Source of the DNA: Sinorhizobium garamanticum
GTDB lineage: Bacteria > Pseudomonadota > Alphaproteobacteria > Rhizobiales > Rhizobiaceae
NCBI RefSeq assembly: GCF_029892065.1
Contig: NZ_CP120373.1
Location: forward strand, 558,001-622,000
Direction: 5' to 3'
DNA: 64,000 bases
Position numbers and translations under genes: made by a program. Position 1 is the stretch's first letter; every line of letters begins with the position of its first letter. The notes below the pieces were generated by a model that saw only the letters and a program-made list of their open reading frames with translations, made no database searches and was not told where the DNA came from. Of the stretch, positions 1-9,741 are shown piece by piece.

Positions 1-523
1 TGCCGAAGAGGTTCGAGCGGCCGATGACGACGGCGTTAAGTCCGGAAAGATCCTCGCCATGCGTGCGGCGTACGAACACCATGGCCCCGGCGGGCGTGCA
101 CGACACGAGCCCACCTTCGAGATCCCCGGTCGCAATCCTGCCCGCATTGACGACGTGCAAACCGTCGACATCCTTCTCAGGGAGGATGGACTGGATGATC
201 GGCTCCGACCGAAGATGCTTCGGCAGTGGCAGTTGCACGAGAATGCCGTGGATAGAGTCGTCCGCGTTGAGTTCGGCGACGAGCGCAGCCAGTTCCTCCT
301 GTGAGGTTTCCTGCGGCAGCGTATGCTGGACCGAAAGGAAGCCGCATTCCTTGGCCATCTTGCTCTTTGCTGACACATAGGTATGGCTAGCCGGATCGTC
401 TCCGACGATCACGACCGCGAGCCCGGCGCGCACGCCGGTTTCCGCCTCCAGCGTCTTTGTGGCGGATTTCACGGTTTCGATGACCGAAGCGGCAACGGCC
501 TTGCCATCAATCACAGTCGTCAC
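1..523 (-). CDS. folD: Bifunctional methylenetetrahydrofolate dehydrogenase / cyclohydrolase FolD (3' end cut by window)
   Basis: Cytosolic one-carbon enzyme that oxidises 5,10-methylene-THF to methenyl-THF with NADP+ and hydrolyses it to 10-formyl-THF. The visible 174 residues carry the substrate site with Tyr49 and catalytic Lys53 in [10 protein letters not shown], the [11 protein letters not shown] block near residue 95, the PEKDVDGLH motif, and the start of the NADP site ([10 protein letters not shown]), where the window ends. I chose a GTG start at 523 because GGGAGA lies just upstream; a second in-frame GTG lies at 514. The C-terminal ~120 residues are outside the window. It is unrelated to the motility genes and marks the edge of the locus. 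Confidence 0.93.
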   Translation of the reverse strand, partial: MTTVIDGKAVAASVIETVKSATKTLEAETGVRAGLAVVIVGDDPASHTYVSAKSKMAKECGFLSVQHTLPQETSQEELAALVAELNADDSIHGILVQLPLPKHLRSEPIIQSILPEKDVDGLHVVNAGRIATGDLEGGLVSCTPAGAMVFVRRTHGEDLSGLNAVVIGRSNLFG

Positions 524-786
524 AGCGTATCTCCCGGTTTGTCCTTCACGCGGCACACTCTAGTGCGCACGGCATCACGCGATTGCCTGCATGCGCCCTA
601 TGCTGTTCCAAACGCATAAATGCAAGAGCCGACGGGGCCGGAACAGCAATCCGGCGAACGAGTGCCGCATTTCCTTGCATAGCTGAAAGATCGGGATCCG
701 CCCCGCTGCATCGTCATGAGGGACCCGACCGCACCGCGAGAGCAGTTTTCGCCGCGGCAGCGACGATCAGCCGGCAATGATCGGGA

Positions 787-1461
787 TCATTCGTGCGAGA
801 TGAGGCGAGCGCCGCGATACGCCCGTGGATCGAAGTGGTTTGGCGGCCCGGAAGCGTTGGCGAGATCGCGATCACGCTCCATCGGCCTCCACCGAAAGGC
901 GTGGTAGGTGCGCCGCCGTCCGGCCTCGGCCACGAACCGATAGAGCCATTCCAGCCAGCGAAGGAGAACGGGCGCGCGCGAAGATCCCTGCGTGACAAAA
1001 TCGCAAACGGTGATGACGAGCCGGCCGTGCTCGGGAGCAATATATCGATCGACCCATTTCTCCTGTTTCAAGCTCTGGATCTTCACGAGAAGAATGTCGG
1101 GCTGGAGCGCGCGCACTTTATCGAGCGCGTTCGCCTGGTCGGAAAAGCCACCGACAGCGATGAACTGGTGCCAGGGTGCGTGGCTGCGGAAATTCTCGGC
1201 AGCGTGTTCCGCAACATGACGGTGCGATCCGACCAGCGCGACACGCATCGGCTTTTCGATATAGGTCAGGAGCGCGGGCACGAAGGCCATCGCATCCCGA
1301 CTGCTCGGAAACATGCGGTCGGTCACGATCGCATGCCACTTGGGCCGGGAGACGACCGTGTCGGCGAATGCCAAGGCATCGGCCCAACCAAACTCGCGAG
1401 GCGGCGCGCTGGAAGTGATCCGCTTGGACGCGGCGACGGCAATGCGCGAAACGACGTTCAT
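787..1461 (-). CDS. Orphan WecG/TagA/CpsF-family glycosyltransferase
   Basis: Member of the WecG/TagA/CpsF (GT26) family, which transfers N-acetylmannosamine(uronic acid) or related sugars from UDP donors to lipid-linked acceptors at the inner membrane face. The protein is 224 aa. The family core is visible as VALVGSHRHVAEHAAENF, then DILLVKIQSLKQEKWVDRY, which is the PKQEKWI block with LVGLGSP altered to LVKIQSL. I chose the ATG at 1461 because AAGGCGGATC precedes it; the frame stays open to 1596, which would add 45 residues that look unlike the family. No polymer biosynthesis cluster surrounds it; the neighbour across the divergent gap is a GT2 enzyme. Substrate unknown; cell-surface polysaccharide or flagellar glycan are both inference. 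Confidence 0.75.
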   Translation of the reverse strand: MNVVSRIAVAASKRITSSAPPREFGWADALAFADTVVSRPKWHAIVTDRMFPSSRDAMAFVPALLTYIEKPMRVALVGSHRHVAEHAAENFRSHAPWHQFIAVGGFSDQANALDKVRALQPDILLVKIQSLKQEKWVDRYIAPEHGRLVITVCDFVTQGSSRAPVLLRWLEWLYRFVAEAGRRRTYHAFRWRPMERDRDLANASGPPNHFDPRAYRGARLISHE

Positions 1462-1724
1462 CGTGATCCGCCTTCGGTCCTGCTGACCGAATCGGCGCCA
1501 GACCATTGCCAAGTGCGCCCTGCCGTATCGATGATCGAGGCGGAACTTGCCCTCGGCGCGATAGAAGAGACCGGTATCGGAAACATGTTGCCACACGGGA
1601 TGAGAGACTATTTTTTCACTTTAGCCGCTTGCAGTGAAACGGCGTTTAAGGCTCTCATTCAAAAGCCGTTTTCCGGATTCAACATCTGTTTAGGAAGTTT
1701 TGCTGTAGTGCCTTCCGGCTATCT

Positions 1725-2729
1725 ATGCGAACGGGTCTCAAGATGACGCCGAACGGTCAGGACATCACCGTCTATTTCCAGACCGAGCGGGAAGATGCGG
1801 CGGACATCGAACTTGTGGTCGTCGTGCTGACTTTCCGCCGGCCCGAACACATCGTCAAAACGCTGAAAACCATTGTTTCGCAACGGCCTGATGTGCCTTT
1901 GGCGACCGTCGTCGTCGAAAACGACGCGGAGGGGCTGGCTGGCGCCCAGGCGGCGAAAGATTTCTTTCTCGGGCACCCGTCCGATTCCGCAGTTGTCGTC
2001 GTTCGCCGCCGCGGACACGCCCATGCGTGCAATGCCGGATGGGCGACGGCGCTCGATCTCTATCCAAACCTCCGCGCGCTCGCCGTCATCTATGACGATG
2101 AAGTTGCCGCTCCGGAATGGCTCGATTGCCTCGTTGCCGTCCAGGAAATCCATAGGGCGGATATCGTCGGCGGGCCGCAACTCCCCGTCTTCGAGGATCC
2201 GCACGAGCAGAAGTGGAAGCGGCACCCCGTTTTCACGCCTCCTTATAATGAGAGCGGACCGGTACCGACCGTCTATTCGGCAGGCAATGTCCTTATAGCC
2301 CGGCCGGTGCTCGACGGGATGGCCCAGCCGTTTCTGGATCCGGCGCTCAATGTCGTCGGCGTCGGCGACGCGGAGTTCTTTGATCGATGCAAGGCGAAGG
2401 GGTTCACGTTTGCCTGGGCAACGGAAGCCTGGGTCGCGGAAACGGTTCCAGTTTATCACACGACGAGGTCGTGGATCCGCGCCCGCAGTCTCGAGAACGG
2501 CGCGATCTCGGCACTCCTGGAGCATCAGCGCGATCCGACATTCTCCGGTCGGTTGAGAGCGCTCGGTAAATCCCTTGCGCTCATCGCCACCGCTCTGCCG
2601 GTCGGTCTCAAGCTTTGGGCGGAGACCGGGCTTGCCGCCGCAAGTCTCTATCCGCTCTATGTCGCGGTCGGCCGGCTGACGGCGAAGATCGGCTCCGCCG
2701 ACGCGCAAGACCGGACGCCTACTGCATGA
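1725..2729 (+). CDS. GT2-family glycosyltransferase
   Basis: Predicted inverting glycosyltransferase with a GT-A fold, 334 aa. Residues ~25-130 form the Rossmann-like donor domain (VVVVLTFRRPEHIVKTLKT), with the metal-binding acidic motif at YDDEVAAPEWL (~residue 122), the acceptor-side GVGDAEFF near 215 and a hydrophobic C-terminal stretch ~285-315 that may contact the membrane. These features match bacterial GT2 enzymes that build exopolysaccharide or glycan side chains. A second possible start is the ATG at 1743; neither has a strong ribosome binding site. The stop codon lies inside a RIME-type repeat, so the last two residues are repeat-derived. Divergent from the WecG-like gene across a 263 bp AT-richer gap that probably holds both promoters. 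Confidence 0.8.
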   Translation: MRTGLKMTPNGQDITVYFQTEREDAADIELVVVVLTFRRPEHIVKTLKTIVSQRPDVPLATVVVENDAEGLAGAQAAKDFFLGHPSDSAVVVVRRRGHAHACNAGWATALDLYPNLRALAVIYDDEVAAPEWLDCLVAVQEIHRADIVGGPQLPVFEDPHEQKWKRHPVFTPPYNESGPVPTVYSAGNVLIARPVLDGMAQPFLDPALNVVGVGDAEFFDRCKAKGFTFAWATEAWVAETVPVYHTTRSWIRARSLENGAISALLEHQRDPTFSGRLRALGKSLALIATALPVGLKLWAETGLAAASLYPLYVAVGRLTAKIGSADAQDRTPTA

Positions 2730-2812
2730 TTCCTTAAATCGGATTCGATTTACAAGAAATTCAAAGTTCTCCAGCGACCTTTGCGCGTCTGGTTAGACGC
2801 GGCGGCGCTGTA
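2719..2812. repeat. RIME1-like intergenic mosaic element, copy 1 (degenerate)
   Basis: Two adjacent imperfect palindromes. The first begins CTGCATGATTCCTTAAATCG and is shortened on its right arm compared with the copy at 4651-4757; the second runs from CCAGCGACCTTTGCGCGTCT to the GGCGGCGCTGTAA end. This architecture matches the RIME elements described in rhizobia. The GT2 stop codon TGA (2727-2729) is inside the element. Confidence 0.8.
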
Positions 2813-2853
2813 ACGTCACCTGAATGCCGGCTCGGAAGCGCCGCTACCAGCAA

Positions 2854-3423
2854 TCAATGGCTGCTGGACGTGGCCTTGACGGCACCTTCGGGAATCTTGT
2901 CCGCCGCGACGTTCCCGTTCTTGTCGACTACGGGGACCGGCTTTTGATATGGCCTGTTCTGGCTGTTGGCGACGCGCTCGACATCATCCTTGGTGAGATA
3001 TTCGAGCTGTTCCACCAGAACCTCGGTAATCACCTCGTTGCCGAGCTTCTTGTTCAGCCCATCCTTCACCGCGACCTTAAAGGTCGGCAGATCGAACGAT
3101 CCGGTGTCGGCGAGATCGACGAATTTCGAGCCGACGAGCATGTCATAAAGCTCGTCCGTCACGACCTGCCGAAGCGGTGCGTGCAGCTTCGCGATGCCTT
3201 CCTTGGTGGCCGAAAAGGACAGCTTGGCAAGGAAATATCCCTGCACTGCCCCTTCCTTGATGACCGGGACCGTGATGATTTCCCCCGGTATGTATTCCTC
3301 GGATGCGCGTCTGTCCGCGTCGGCCTCCGACATAACAGGCGCGGAAGCGTATTGCATCGAGAAATAGACGGATCCGAGCGTAACCGCGCAGACCCAGACC
3401 CCGGTGAGAACGAGCTTCAGCAT
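2854..3423 (-). CDS. FliL-like single-pass membrane protein of the flagellar cluster
   Basis: Protein of 189 aa: a signal-anchor or signal peptide (LVLTGVWVCAVTLGSVYF, ~3-22), then a periplasmic domain whose order of a strand (GYFLAKLSFSA), a helical stretch with ALRQ/TDEL-like spacing, and a KLGNEVITEVLVEQLEYL ending resembles the FliL/stomatin-like domain. A classical fliL exists at 26996-27487, so this would be a second, diverged member. Its ATG overlaps the stop of the upstream gene (ATGA), implying translational coupling with the FlgN-like gene. It sits at the distal end of the late flagellar operon. Family membership is inferred from layout and pattern only; flagellar role is inferred from context. 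Confidence 0.6.
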   Translation of the reverse strand: MLKLVLTGVWVCAVTLGSVYFSMQYASAPVMSEADADRRASEEYIPGEIITVPVIKEGAVQGYFLAKLSFSATKEGIAKLHAPLRQVVTDELYDMLVGSKFVDLADTGSFDLPTFKVAVKDGLNKKLGNEVITEVLVEQLEYLTKDDVERVANSQNRPYQKPVPVVDKNGNVAADKIPEGAVKATSSSH

Positions 3424-3791
3424 CAGAAATCGCTATAGCGGAACTGCGCTTCCGTGTAGATGCCATCCGCGTCAGCATCCTGGGCAGCCGTCTTGAGAAG
3501 ATCGACCACGGAGCGTACCGCCTCCAGGTGCGCCTCGACCTTCTGGGAGTTGATCTGCAGCTTGTTGCGCAAATGGCGCGTCTGCGAAACGAAGGCCGGC
3601 GAGATTTCGCCGGGAATGGCATCCCGGTGGAGCATCGTCAGTTCATAGAGGCAGCGGCTCTTGTGCGCGTTCGACGTCTTGATATCGAAATCAGGGTCCA
3701 CGCCGATCCGGCTGTTCTCGTTGTCGATGATCATTTCCAGGCGGCCGAGAACATTGCGAATTCGTACGTCATTCGATGCCACAGCTTCCAT
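3423..3791 (-). CDS. Small helical flagellar-cluster protein, possible FlgN-like chaperone
   Basis: Protein of 122 aa, mostly predicted helix, with NENSRIG and a long C-terminal amphipathic stretch (RHLRNKLQINSQKVEAHLEA). Its size, helical nature and place beside flgJ and late genes fit a FlgN-type export chaperone for the hook-associated proteins FlgK/FlgL, which otherwise lack an identifiable chaperone here. There is no diagnostic motif I can name, so the assignment is weak. I chose the ATG at 3791 with GGGAG upstream; a TTG two codons earlier also exists. Coupled by a 4 bp overlap to the FliL-like gene downstream. Confidence 0.5.
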   Translation of the reverse strand: MEAVASNDVRIRNVLGRLEMIIDNENSRIGVDPDFDIKTSNAHKSRCLYELTMLHRDAIPGEISPAFVSQTRHLRNKLQINSQKVEAHLEAVRSVVDLLKTAAQDADADGIYTEAQFRYSDF

Positions 3792-3829
3792 AAACAAACT
3801 CCCAAAATAATCTAAAGCGCGATGCAGGC

Positions 3830-3960
3830 GGAAACCGCCGGAAATGCTCGTCCGCTCTGGAGCAATTCCAGGAAAAGTGCGTAGCGGTTTTCCGTCCGGA
3901 ATTGCGTAGTTTCAAAGGATTAGAGCTTTCACTGTTTCAATGAAAAACAGTGAAAGCTCT
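3830..3960. repeat. RIME2-like intergenic repeat
   Basis: Contains the inverted pair GGAGCAATTCCAGGAAAAG / GGTTTTCCGTCCGGAATTGC, followed by a second palindrome, AGAGCTTTCACTGTTTC / GAAAAACAGTGAAAGCTCT. Both halves are familiar rhizobial intergenic palindromes. The flgJ stop codon (TAG, 3959-3961) is formed by the terminal CTA of the element. No coding sequence within. Confidence 0.7.
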
Positions 3961-4510
3961 AGGCTTGCTTCTTCTTTTCATCGTTGGTCAAAAAGTCGGC
4001 GAGAGCCTTGCGCTCATATTCCTGGACCATGCTCGTCGCGAGGTTATGGCTGTTGCCGTCGACGGATGCATTGACCCGATCGGTCGCATCGCCTCCGACC
4101 ATCCGGTCGGCAATCCCGATACCGCCGCCTGCGGCAAGAACGTCGCCGATCTGCTCGGCCATCATGCTCTTCCAGACGTCGCCGGATGTGCCCTTGCCAA
4201 AGACATTTTCGCTTTCGCTCGGCAGCATCGATTTCACGAAATTCTGCAGCACCATCGCCTCGAATTTCCGATAAGTTTCGGGAATCTTCTTCTGCTCGAC
4301 CCGGTTGTTGATGTCGCCCAGTCCGGTCGAACCCTCGGAGGGATCGAGAACGGAAACCGCCGCGGCAAAACCATTGCCGTTTTCCGCAAGGCTCGTTGCC
4401 TGAAAAGCGGCGCGGTTGGCCTTGAGCCTTGCCTGAGCCTCCTGGATTTCCGCCGGATCGGCCGCGCGGACGACGTCCATCACAAGGTCGCTGGGCGGGG
4501 AAATAGCCAT
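3959..4510 (-). CDS. flgJ: Rod-binding protein FlgJ (N-terminal domain type)
   Basis: Rod-capping scaffold that assists assembly of the flagellar rod through the peptidoglycan. The 183 aa protein contains only the rod-binding domain: FEAMVLQNFVKSMLP near residues 105-119, SGDVWKSMMAEQIGDVLAAG at ~131-150, then GIGIADRM. The C-terminal muramidase domain of enterobacterial FlgJ is absent, as is usual in alphaproteobacteria; the separate lytic transglycosylase at 14544-15110 could supply that activity. I chose the ATG at 4510 because GAGAGGA precedes it; the longer frame to 4627 is Cys/Gly-rich and unlike the family. The stop codon is contributed by a flanking repeat. Confidence 0.88.
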   Translation of the reverse strand: MAISPPSDLVMDVVRAADPAEIQEAQARLKANRAAFQATSLAENGNGFAAAVSVLDPSEGSTGLGDINNRVEQKKIPETYRKFEAMVLQNFVKSMLPSESENVFGKGTSGDVWKSMMAEQIGDVLAAGGGIGIADRMVGGDATDRVNASVDGNSHNLATSMVQEYERKALADFLTNDEKKKQA

Positions 4511-4650
4511 GTCAGATCCTCTCGAAGCCGGAGCGCCCGCACATCCCGCGCGGCCGCAAATGTCCCGAACGGGGCTCGCCCCACACCCTTGGAAGGACCG
4601 CCCCGATGGCGCACTATCGTCCTTCAACCTTACCGGAAGCTGGCGAAGCG

Positions 4651-4757
4651 CTACTGCATGATTCCTTAAATCGGAATCGATTTAAGGACAAAATCATGCA
4701 GAAACTCAAAGCTCTACAGCGACCTTTGCGCGTCTGCTTAGACGCGCGGCGCTGTAG
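4651..4757. repeat. RIME1-like intergenic mosaic element, copy 2 (intact)
   Basis: About 107 bp with two clean palindromes: GCATGATTCCTTAAATCGG paired with the AATCGATTTAAGGA...ATCATGC arm, then CTACAGCGACCTTTGCGCG paired with the GACGCGCGGCGCTGTAG arm. It is the fuller relative of the copy at 2719-2812. Its second palindrome overlaps the 3' end of the FliJ-like gene on the minus strand and supplies that gene's last codons and its stop. Confidence 0.85.
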
Positions 4758-5130
4758 AGAGATGCTGGTCGATCAGATCGAGGATCGAATTGTCGGCCGC
4801 CTCGCGATCCTCGGCGAGCCGGGCATCCTTCATGTGCTCCTCGAACCTATCGCCCTTTGCGCGCTCTCTCAGCATGCGCGCCTCGTGAACCTGCTGGATG
4901 CCGAGCAGCATCTGATCCTTCTGAACCAGGCGCCCGAGGTGGGAGGCATAGTGACCCGAGAAGACGCGATGCATCGGGTGCGCCGAACCCATTGCATCGA
5001 CGACTACGTCGATCGTTTCGGCAAGAACGGCCCGCTGGCGCGCGGTCTCGGTGAACTCGCTTTCCGCCATCCGCTCGAGGTGCCGCTGGACGGCGACAAG
5101 GCGCTTTAACTTTTCCGACCGCGTCTTCAC
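4738..5130 (-). CDS. FliJ-like coiled-coil flagellar export protein (putative)
   Basis: Protein of 130 aa, highly charged and helical throughout (KLKRLVAVQRHLERMAESEF; QVHEARMLRERAKGDRFEEH). Size, coiled-coil character and position just after fliR fit FliJ, the export-gate stalk protein that works with FliH and FliI. FliJ sequences diverge strongly, so this is a context-supported guess. The start is GTG at 5130 with GGGAGG upstream, 2 nt after the fliR stop. The final residues, about TAPRV, and the TAA lie inside the RIME-like repeat, so the native C-terminus has apparently been replaced or extended by the element. Confidence 0.55.
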   Translation of the reverse strand: MKTRSEKLKRLVAVQRHLERMAESEFTETARQRAVLAETIDVVVDAMGSAHPMHRVFSGHYASHLGRLVQKDQMLLGIQQVHEARMLRERAKGDRFEEHMKDARLAEDREAADNSILDLIDQHLSTAPRV

Positions 5131-5132
5131 GC

Positions 5133-5885
5133 CTAGCCTCCCTGCATTACCGGCGCGAAGCCATCGGCGAAGAGCCGCAGCATTGCGGCGATCCCGAGAT
5201 AGAGCAGGAACATGCCGCCCATGATCAGGTAGGGCTGGGAGATGAAATAGACGGGAATCTGCGGAGCAAGCTTGTTCACCATGCCGATCGCGACGTTGAA
5301 AAGCAGGCCATAGATCAGGAACGGGCTCGCCAGACGCAGCATGATCATGAAGGTCTGTCCCAACGAATTGGCGAGCGTGATCAGCACGCCTTGCGGATCA
5401 AAGCCGCTGCCGATCGGCATCACCCGATAGGATTGCGCGACCGCCTCGATTATCACGTGGTGGAAGTCCAGCATGAACAGGATCATCAGGCCGGCGAAGG
5501 TGATCAAGCTGGTGAGCTGGTTTTCGGCCGTATCTTCAAGCACGTCCGCCGTTGGCGGCGGGCTGAACCCCATCAGCATGGTCGCGGCCGTGCCGGCGAA
5601 CTGCAGGCCAAGCACATAATAACGCGCGACAAGACCGATGACGGCGCCGACTACCGTCTCGGTCGCGATAAGGTAGATGTAGGTGTGGCCCTTTCCGGTA
5701 ACCTGCGGATAAATGTCGTCCCACATGATCGGCAAAATGGCCATCGAGATCGCAACGGCGATGAACAGCCGTATCTGGACCGGAACCCGCGCGGCTGAAA
5801 ATCCAGGCATGATCATGACGCAGGCGCCGATCCGGCAAAAGGCTGCAAACAGCGCCAATACCGTGCCCTCGGGGTCGGTGATCAT
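5133..5885 (-). CDS. fliR: Flagellar export gate protein FliR
   Basis: Integral inner-membrane component of the flagellar type III export gate, working with FliP, FliQ, FlhA and FlhB. The 250 aa protein has the usual ~6 hydrophobic segments, beginning [20 protein letters not shown] and including [20 protein letters not shown], and ends with the loop [12 protein letters not shown]. Length matches the family. Its ATG overlaps the flhA stop by 4 bp (ATGA), so it is translationally coupled to flhA. Confidence 0.95.
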   Translation of the reverse strand: MITDPEGTVLALFAAFCRIGACVMIMPGFSAARVPVQIRLFIAVAISMAILPIMWDDIYPQVTGKGHTYIYLIATETVVGAVIGLVARYYVLGLQFAGTAATMLMGFSPPPTADVLEDTAENQLTSLITFAGLMILFMLDFHHVIIEAVAQSYRVMPIGSGFDPQGVLITLANSLGQTFMIMLRLASPFLIYGLLFNVAIGMVNKLAPQIPVYFISQPYLIMGGMFLLYLGIAAMLRLFADGFAPVMQGG

Positions 5886-7969
5886 GAAATCGAGCCGATG
5901 ATCTTGATCTCAAGGCCTTTGGCAAGCTCGACGTGGGAGAGTACGGGTAACGTGGCGAAGAGACGTTCGATGATCATGCGCACATAAGAGCGGGATTCGG
6001 GCGAACTTACCAGCACGAAGGGCATGCCGCGATCGAGATGTTCACGGATAACCTTGGTCGCCTGTTCGCTGAATTCCTCCAGGTGCCGGGGATCGATGTC
6101 GAATTCGACGATCTCGCCCTTGGCATCGCGCTTGAGCGCCTGATGGAAGACCATGTCCCATTTGTTGCCGAGCCGGAGAACGCGGAGAATGCCGTTGTCG
6201 GCGAGGTCGCCGCAGAGCTGTTGCGACATGCGCACGCGCACATGCTCGACGATCTGCTCGGTCTTGCGCACATGCGGCGCAAGCTCCGCGACCGCCTCGA
6301 GGATGAGGTGCAGGTTGCGGATCGACACGCGCTCTGCAAGCAGCAGCTTCAACACTGCCTGCAGCCCCGAATAGGACATGTGCGACGTGCAGATCTCATC
6401 GGCGAGCTTTCGATATTCCGGATCGAGCCGCTCGATCAGCACCTTCACGTCCTTGTAGGAGAGGAGATGCGGAAGATTGTTGCGGATGACCTCGCTCAAA
6501 TGGGTCAGCACGACCGAGACGTTGTCGATAGGGTGGAAACCCTCGCGCTTCAGGTCTTCCGTGAAGGTCTCCAGGATCGAGACGGCCGGCATGCCGAAGG
6601 CTGGTTCCCTGATCTCGTCGCCGGGCACGCTCGGCCGGCGGCCGCCACCGGTGACCACCAACACTTCGCCGACGCGCACCGTGTTGGACGCGATCGTCGT
6701 GCCGTGAATGCGGATATGATAGGCCTTGTCCGGGATCGAGATATCGTCGGAGACCTTGATCTCCGGAACGACGAGGCCGTACTGGCCGGCAAATTTGCGG
6801 CGCATCTTGCCAACGCGGAAGGCGAGTTCCTGATGCGCGCCGAGCAGCCGGGTCGAGACCTGCTTGCCGAGTAGAAGTTCGATCTCCGCCGTCTTCAGCA
6901 CCGACTTGACGGAATCCTTGTCGCTCTCCTTCGCCTGTTGCGCCTTCGTCGCTTCCTGTGCCCGCTTCTCCGCATCGGCAGCAGCGAGCTGCCTCGGGAT
7001 AACCCAGCCGAGGAAGGCCATGCCGCCGCCGAGAGCCGCGAAGGGAAGGAACGGCAGACCCGGCATCACCGAAAGCAGGATGACGAGACCGGCGGCGACC
7101 GTGAGCGCCCGCGGGTAGCCGCTGAGCTGGCCCATAACCGCCTGGTCCGTCGAGCCGGCGGTCCCCCCGCGCGAGACGAGCAGGCCGGCGGCGAGCGAGA
7201 CGATCAGCGCCGGGATCTGCGAAACCAGGCCGTCGCCGACGGAAAGCTTGACGAAGACGTCTGCCGCCTCGCCGATCGGCATGTCGTGGCGGAGATAGCC
7301 GATGATGATGCCGCCGAAGATATTGATCGCGGTAATGATCAGACCGGCGATCGCGTCGCCGCGAACGAATTTCGACGCGCCGTCCATGGCGCCGTAGAAG
7401 GAGCTTTCCTCTTCGAGCTCGCGGCGGCGGCGCTGCGCCTCCTTCTCGTCGATCAGGCCGGCAGAAAGATCGGCATCGATCGACATCTGCTTGCCGGGGA
7501 TTGCGTCGAGGGTGAAGCGGGCGCCGACTTCGGCGATACGGGTCGCACCCTTGGTGATGACGATGAAGTTCACCGTGATCAGGATAAGGAAGACGATTAG
7601 ACCGATGACGAAATCGCCGGACATGACGAGGCTGGCGAAACCGGAAATGACGCCGCCCGCGGCGCCGTGGCCTTCATGCCCGTGCGAAAGGATGACGCGT
7701 GTGGTCGCGATATTCAGCGACAGGCGCGTCATCGTCGAAATCAGCAGAATGGTCGGAAAGGACGAGAAGTCCAGCGGCCGCTGGATCCAAAGCGCGACCA
7801 TCAGGATCAGCACCGAGAAGGCGATCGAGAACGCCAGGCCCAAATCGATCAGGAACGGCGGAATCGGCAGGAAGAGAATCGACAGGATCGTCACGATCCC
7901 GAGCGCAAAGCCGATGTCCCTGCTTTTGGGCGCGAGTTTCGGGATGGTCAGCGTCGCCGGTTGTGCCAT
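5882..7969 (-). CDS. flhA: Flagellar export gate protein FlhA
   Basis: Large export-gate subunit that conducts or couples proton flow and docks chaperone-substrate complexes. The 695 aa protein has an N-terminal membrane domain with ~8 segments (from ~residue 20 to 320), including the FHIPEP signature region [20 protein letters not shown] at ~152-171, and a long cytoplasmic domain (~360-695) ending [18 protein letters not shown]. Length is typical. The ATG at 7969 is followed by [20 protein letters not shown]. It heads flhA-fliR and is separated from fliQ by 262 bp holding a palindromic repeat. Confidence 0.97.
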   Translation of the reverse strand: MAQPATLTIPKLAPKSRDIGFALGIVTILSILFLPIPPFLIDLGLAFSIAFSVLILMVALWIQRPLDFSSFPTILLISTMTRLSLNIATTRVILSHGHEGHGAAGGVISGFASLVMSGDFVIGLIVFLILITVNFIVITKGATRIAEVGARFTLDAIPGKQMSIDADLSAGLIDEKEAQRRRRELEEESSFYGAMDGASKFVRGDAIAGLIITAINIFGGIIIGYLRHDMPIGEAADVFVKLSVGDGLVSQIPALIVSLAAGLLVSRGGTAGSTDQAVMGQLSGYPRALTVAAGLVILLSVMPGLPFLPFAALGGGMAFLGWVIPRQLAAADAEKRAQEATKAQQAKESDKDSVKSVLKTAEIELLLGKQVSTRLLGAHQELAFRVGKMRRKFAGQYGLVVPEIKVSDDISIPDKAYHIRIHGTTIASNTVRVGEVLVVTGGGRRPSVPGDEIREPAFGMPAVSILETFTEDLKREGFHPIDNVSVVLTHLSEVIRNNLPHLLSYKDVKVLIERLDPEYRKLADEICTSHMSYSGLQAVLKLLLAERVSIRNLHLILEAVAELAPHVRKTEQIVEHVRVRMSQQLCGDLADNGILRVLRLGNKWDMVFHQALKRDAKGEIVEFDIDPRHLEEFSEQATKVIREHLDRGMPFVLVSSPESRSYVRMIIERLFATLPVLSHVELAKGLEIKIIGSIS

Positions 7970-8084
7970 GTCTCTTCCGTCTCTTCATGAGAGGCGGGCA
8001 GCAGTCCGCAAAAGCTGCCCAAGCTATCGCCGGAGATCTACAGGCCCAAGCTTGCGCGAAGGTGGTACAGGAAGTGGTGTTGAT

Positions 8085-8130
8085 ACCCCCTCTGCCCTGC
8101 CGGGCATCTCCCCCACAAGGGGGGAGATCG
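8085..8130. repeat. Palindromic intergenic repeat between fliQ and flhA
   Basis: Within the 262 bp gap, GCCCTGCCGGGC is followed by the hairpin ATCTCCCCC-acaag-GGGGGAGAT (8106-8128). This type of C/G-rich palindrome recurs in rhizobial intergenic DNA. It could attenuate or protect the transcript between fliQ and flhA on the minus strand. No gene was seen in the rest of the gap. Confidence 0.6.
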
Positions 8131-8231
8131 CTGGGGGCACGCAATTGCCCAGAGATAACGCCGCGTCGCCGAGCGCTCGAAGAGGCAGCTCGCGGGGAAT
8201 CGGCTGCGGCTAATTCGGATCGGGCCTCGCT

Positions 8232-8498
8232 CTAGAATCCGGACTGGATCCGGGAGAAGATGATGTCGGTGAAGATGGAGATCTGCGCACCGACGAAAGG
8301 TGCGGAAACGGCGACGGTGATCATGACGGCCAGGATCTTCGGCACGAAGGTCAGCGTCATTTCCTGGACCTGGGTCAAGGCCTGGATGAACGCAATGACG
8401 ACGCCGACCACCATGGCGGCGAGGACGGCGGGACCAGAGGCCACGATCACCGTCCAGATCGCAGCCTGCACAATATCAAGGGCGTCCGCCTCGTTCAT
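8232..8498 (-). CDS. fliQ: Flagellar export gate protein FliQ
   Basis: Small export-gate subunit. The 88 aa protein has two transmembrane helices (~16-39 WTVIVASGPAVLAAMVVGVV and ~50-75) separated by the conserved ALTQVQEMTLTFVPK loop, and ends FTDIIFSRIQSGF. Length matches the family. Located directly after flgD in the minus-strand late operon, 7 nt after its stop. Confidence 0.96.
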   Translation of the reverse strand: MNEADALDIVQAAIWTVIVASGPAVLAAMVVGVVIAFIQALTQVQEMTLTFVPKILAVMITVAVSAPFVGAQISIFTDIIFSRIQSGF

Positions 8499-8505
8499 AC
8501 GGAAA

Positions 8506-9706
<1,201 letters not shown>

Positions 9707-9741
9707 TCAGACATCCTTCATGTTTGTCCGGTTCCTCTCGA

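Noticed and set aside
2719..4757. Insertion sequence or transposon remnant suspected from repeated palindromes
   Set aside because: No transposase frame, no target-site duplication and too short; the two-palindrome architecture fits RIME intergenic elements.
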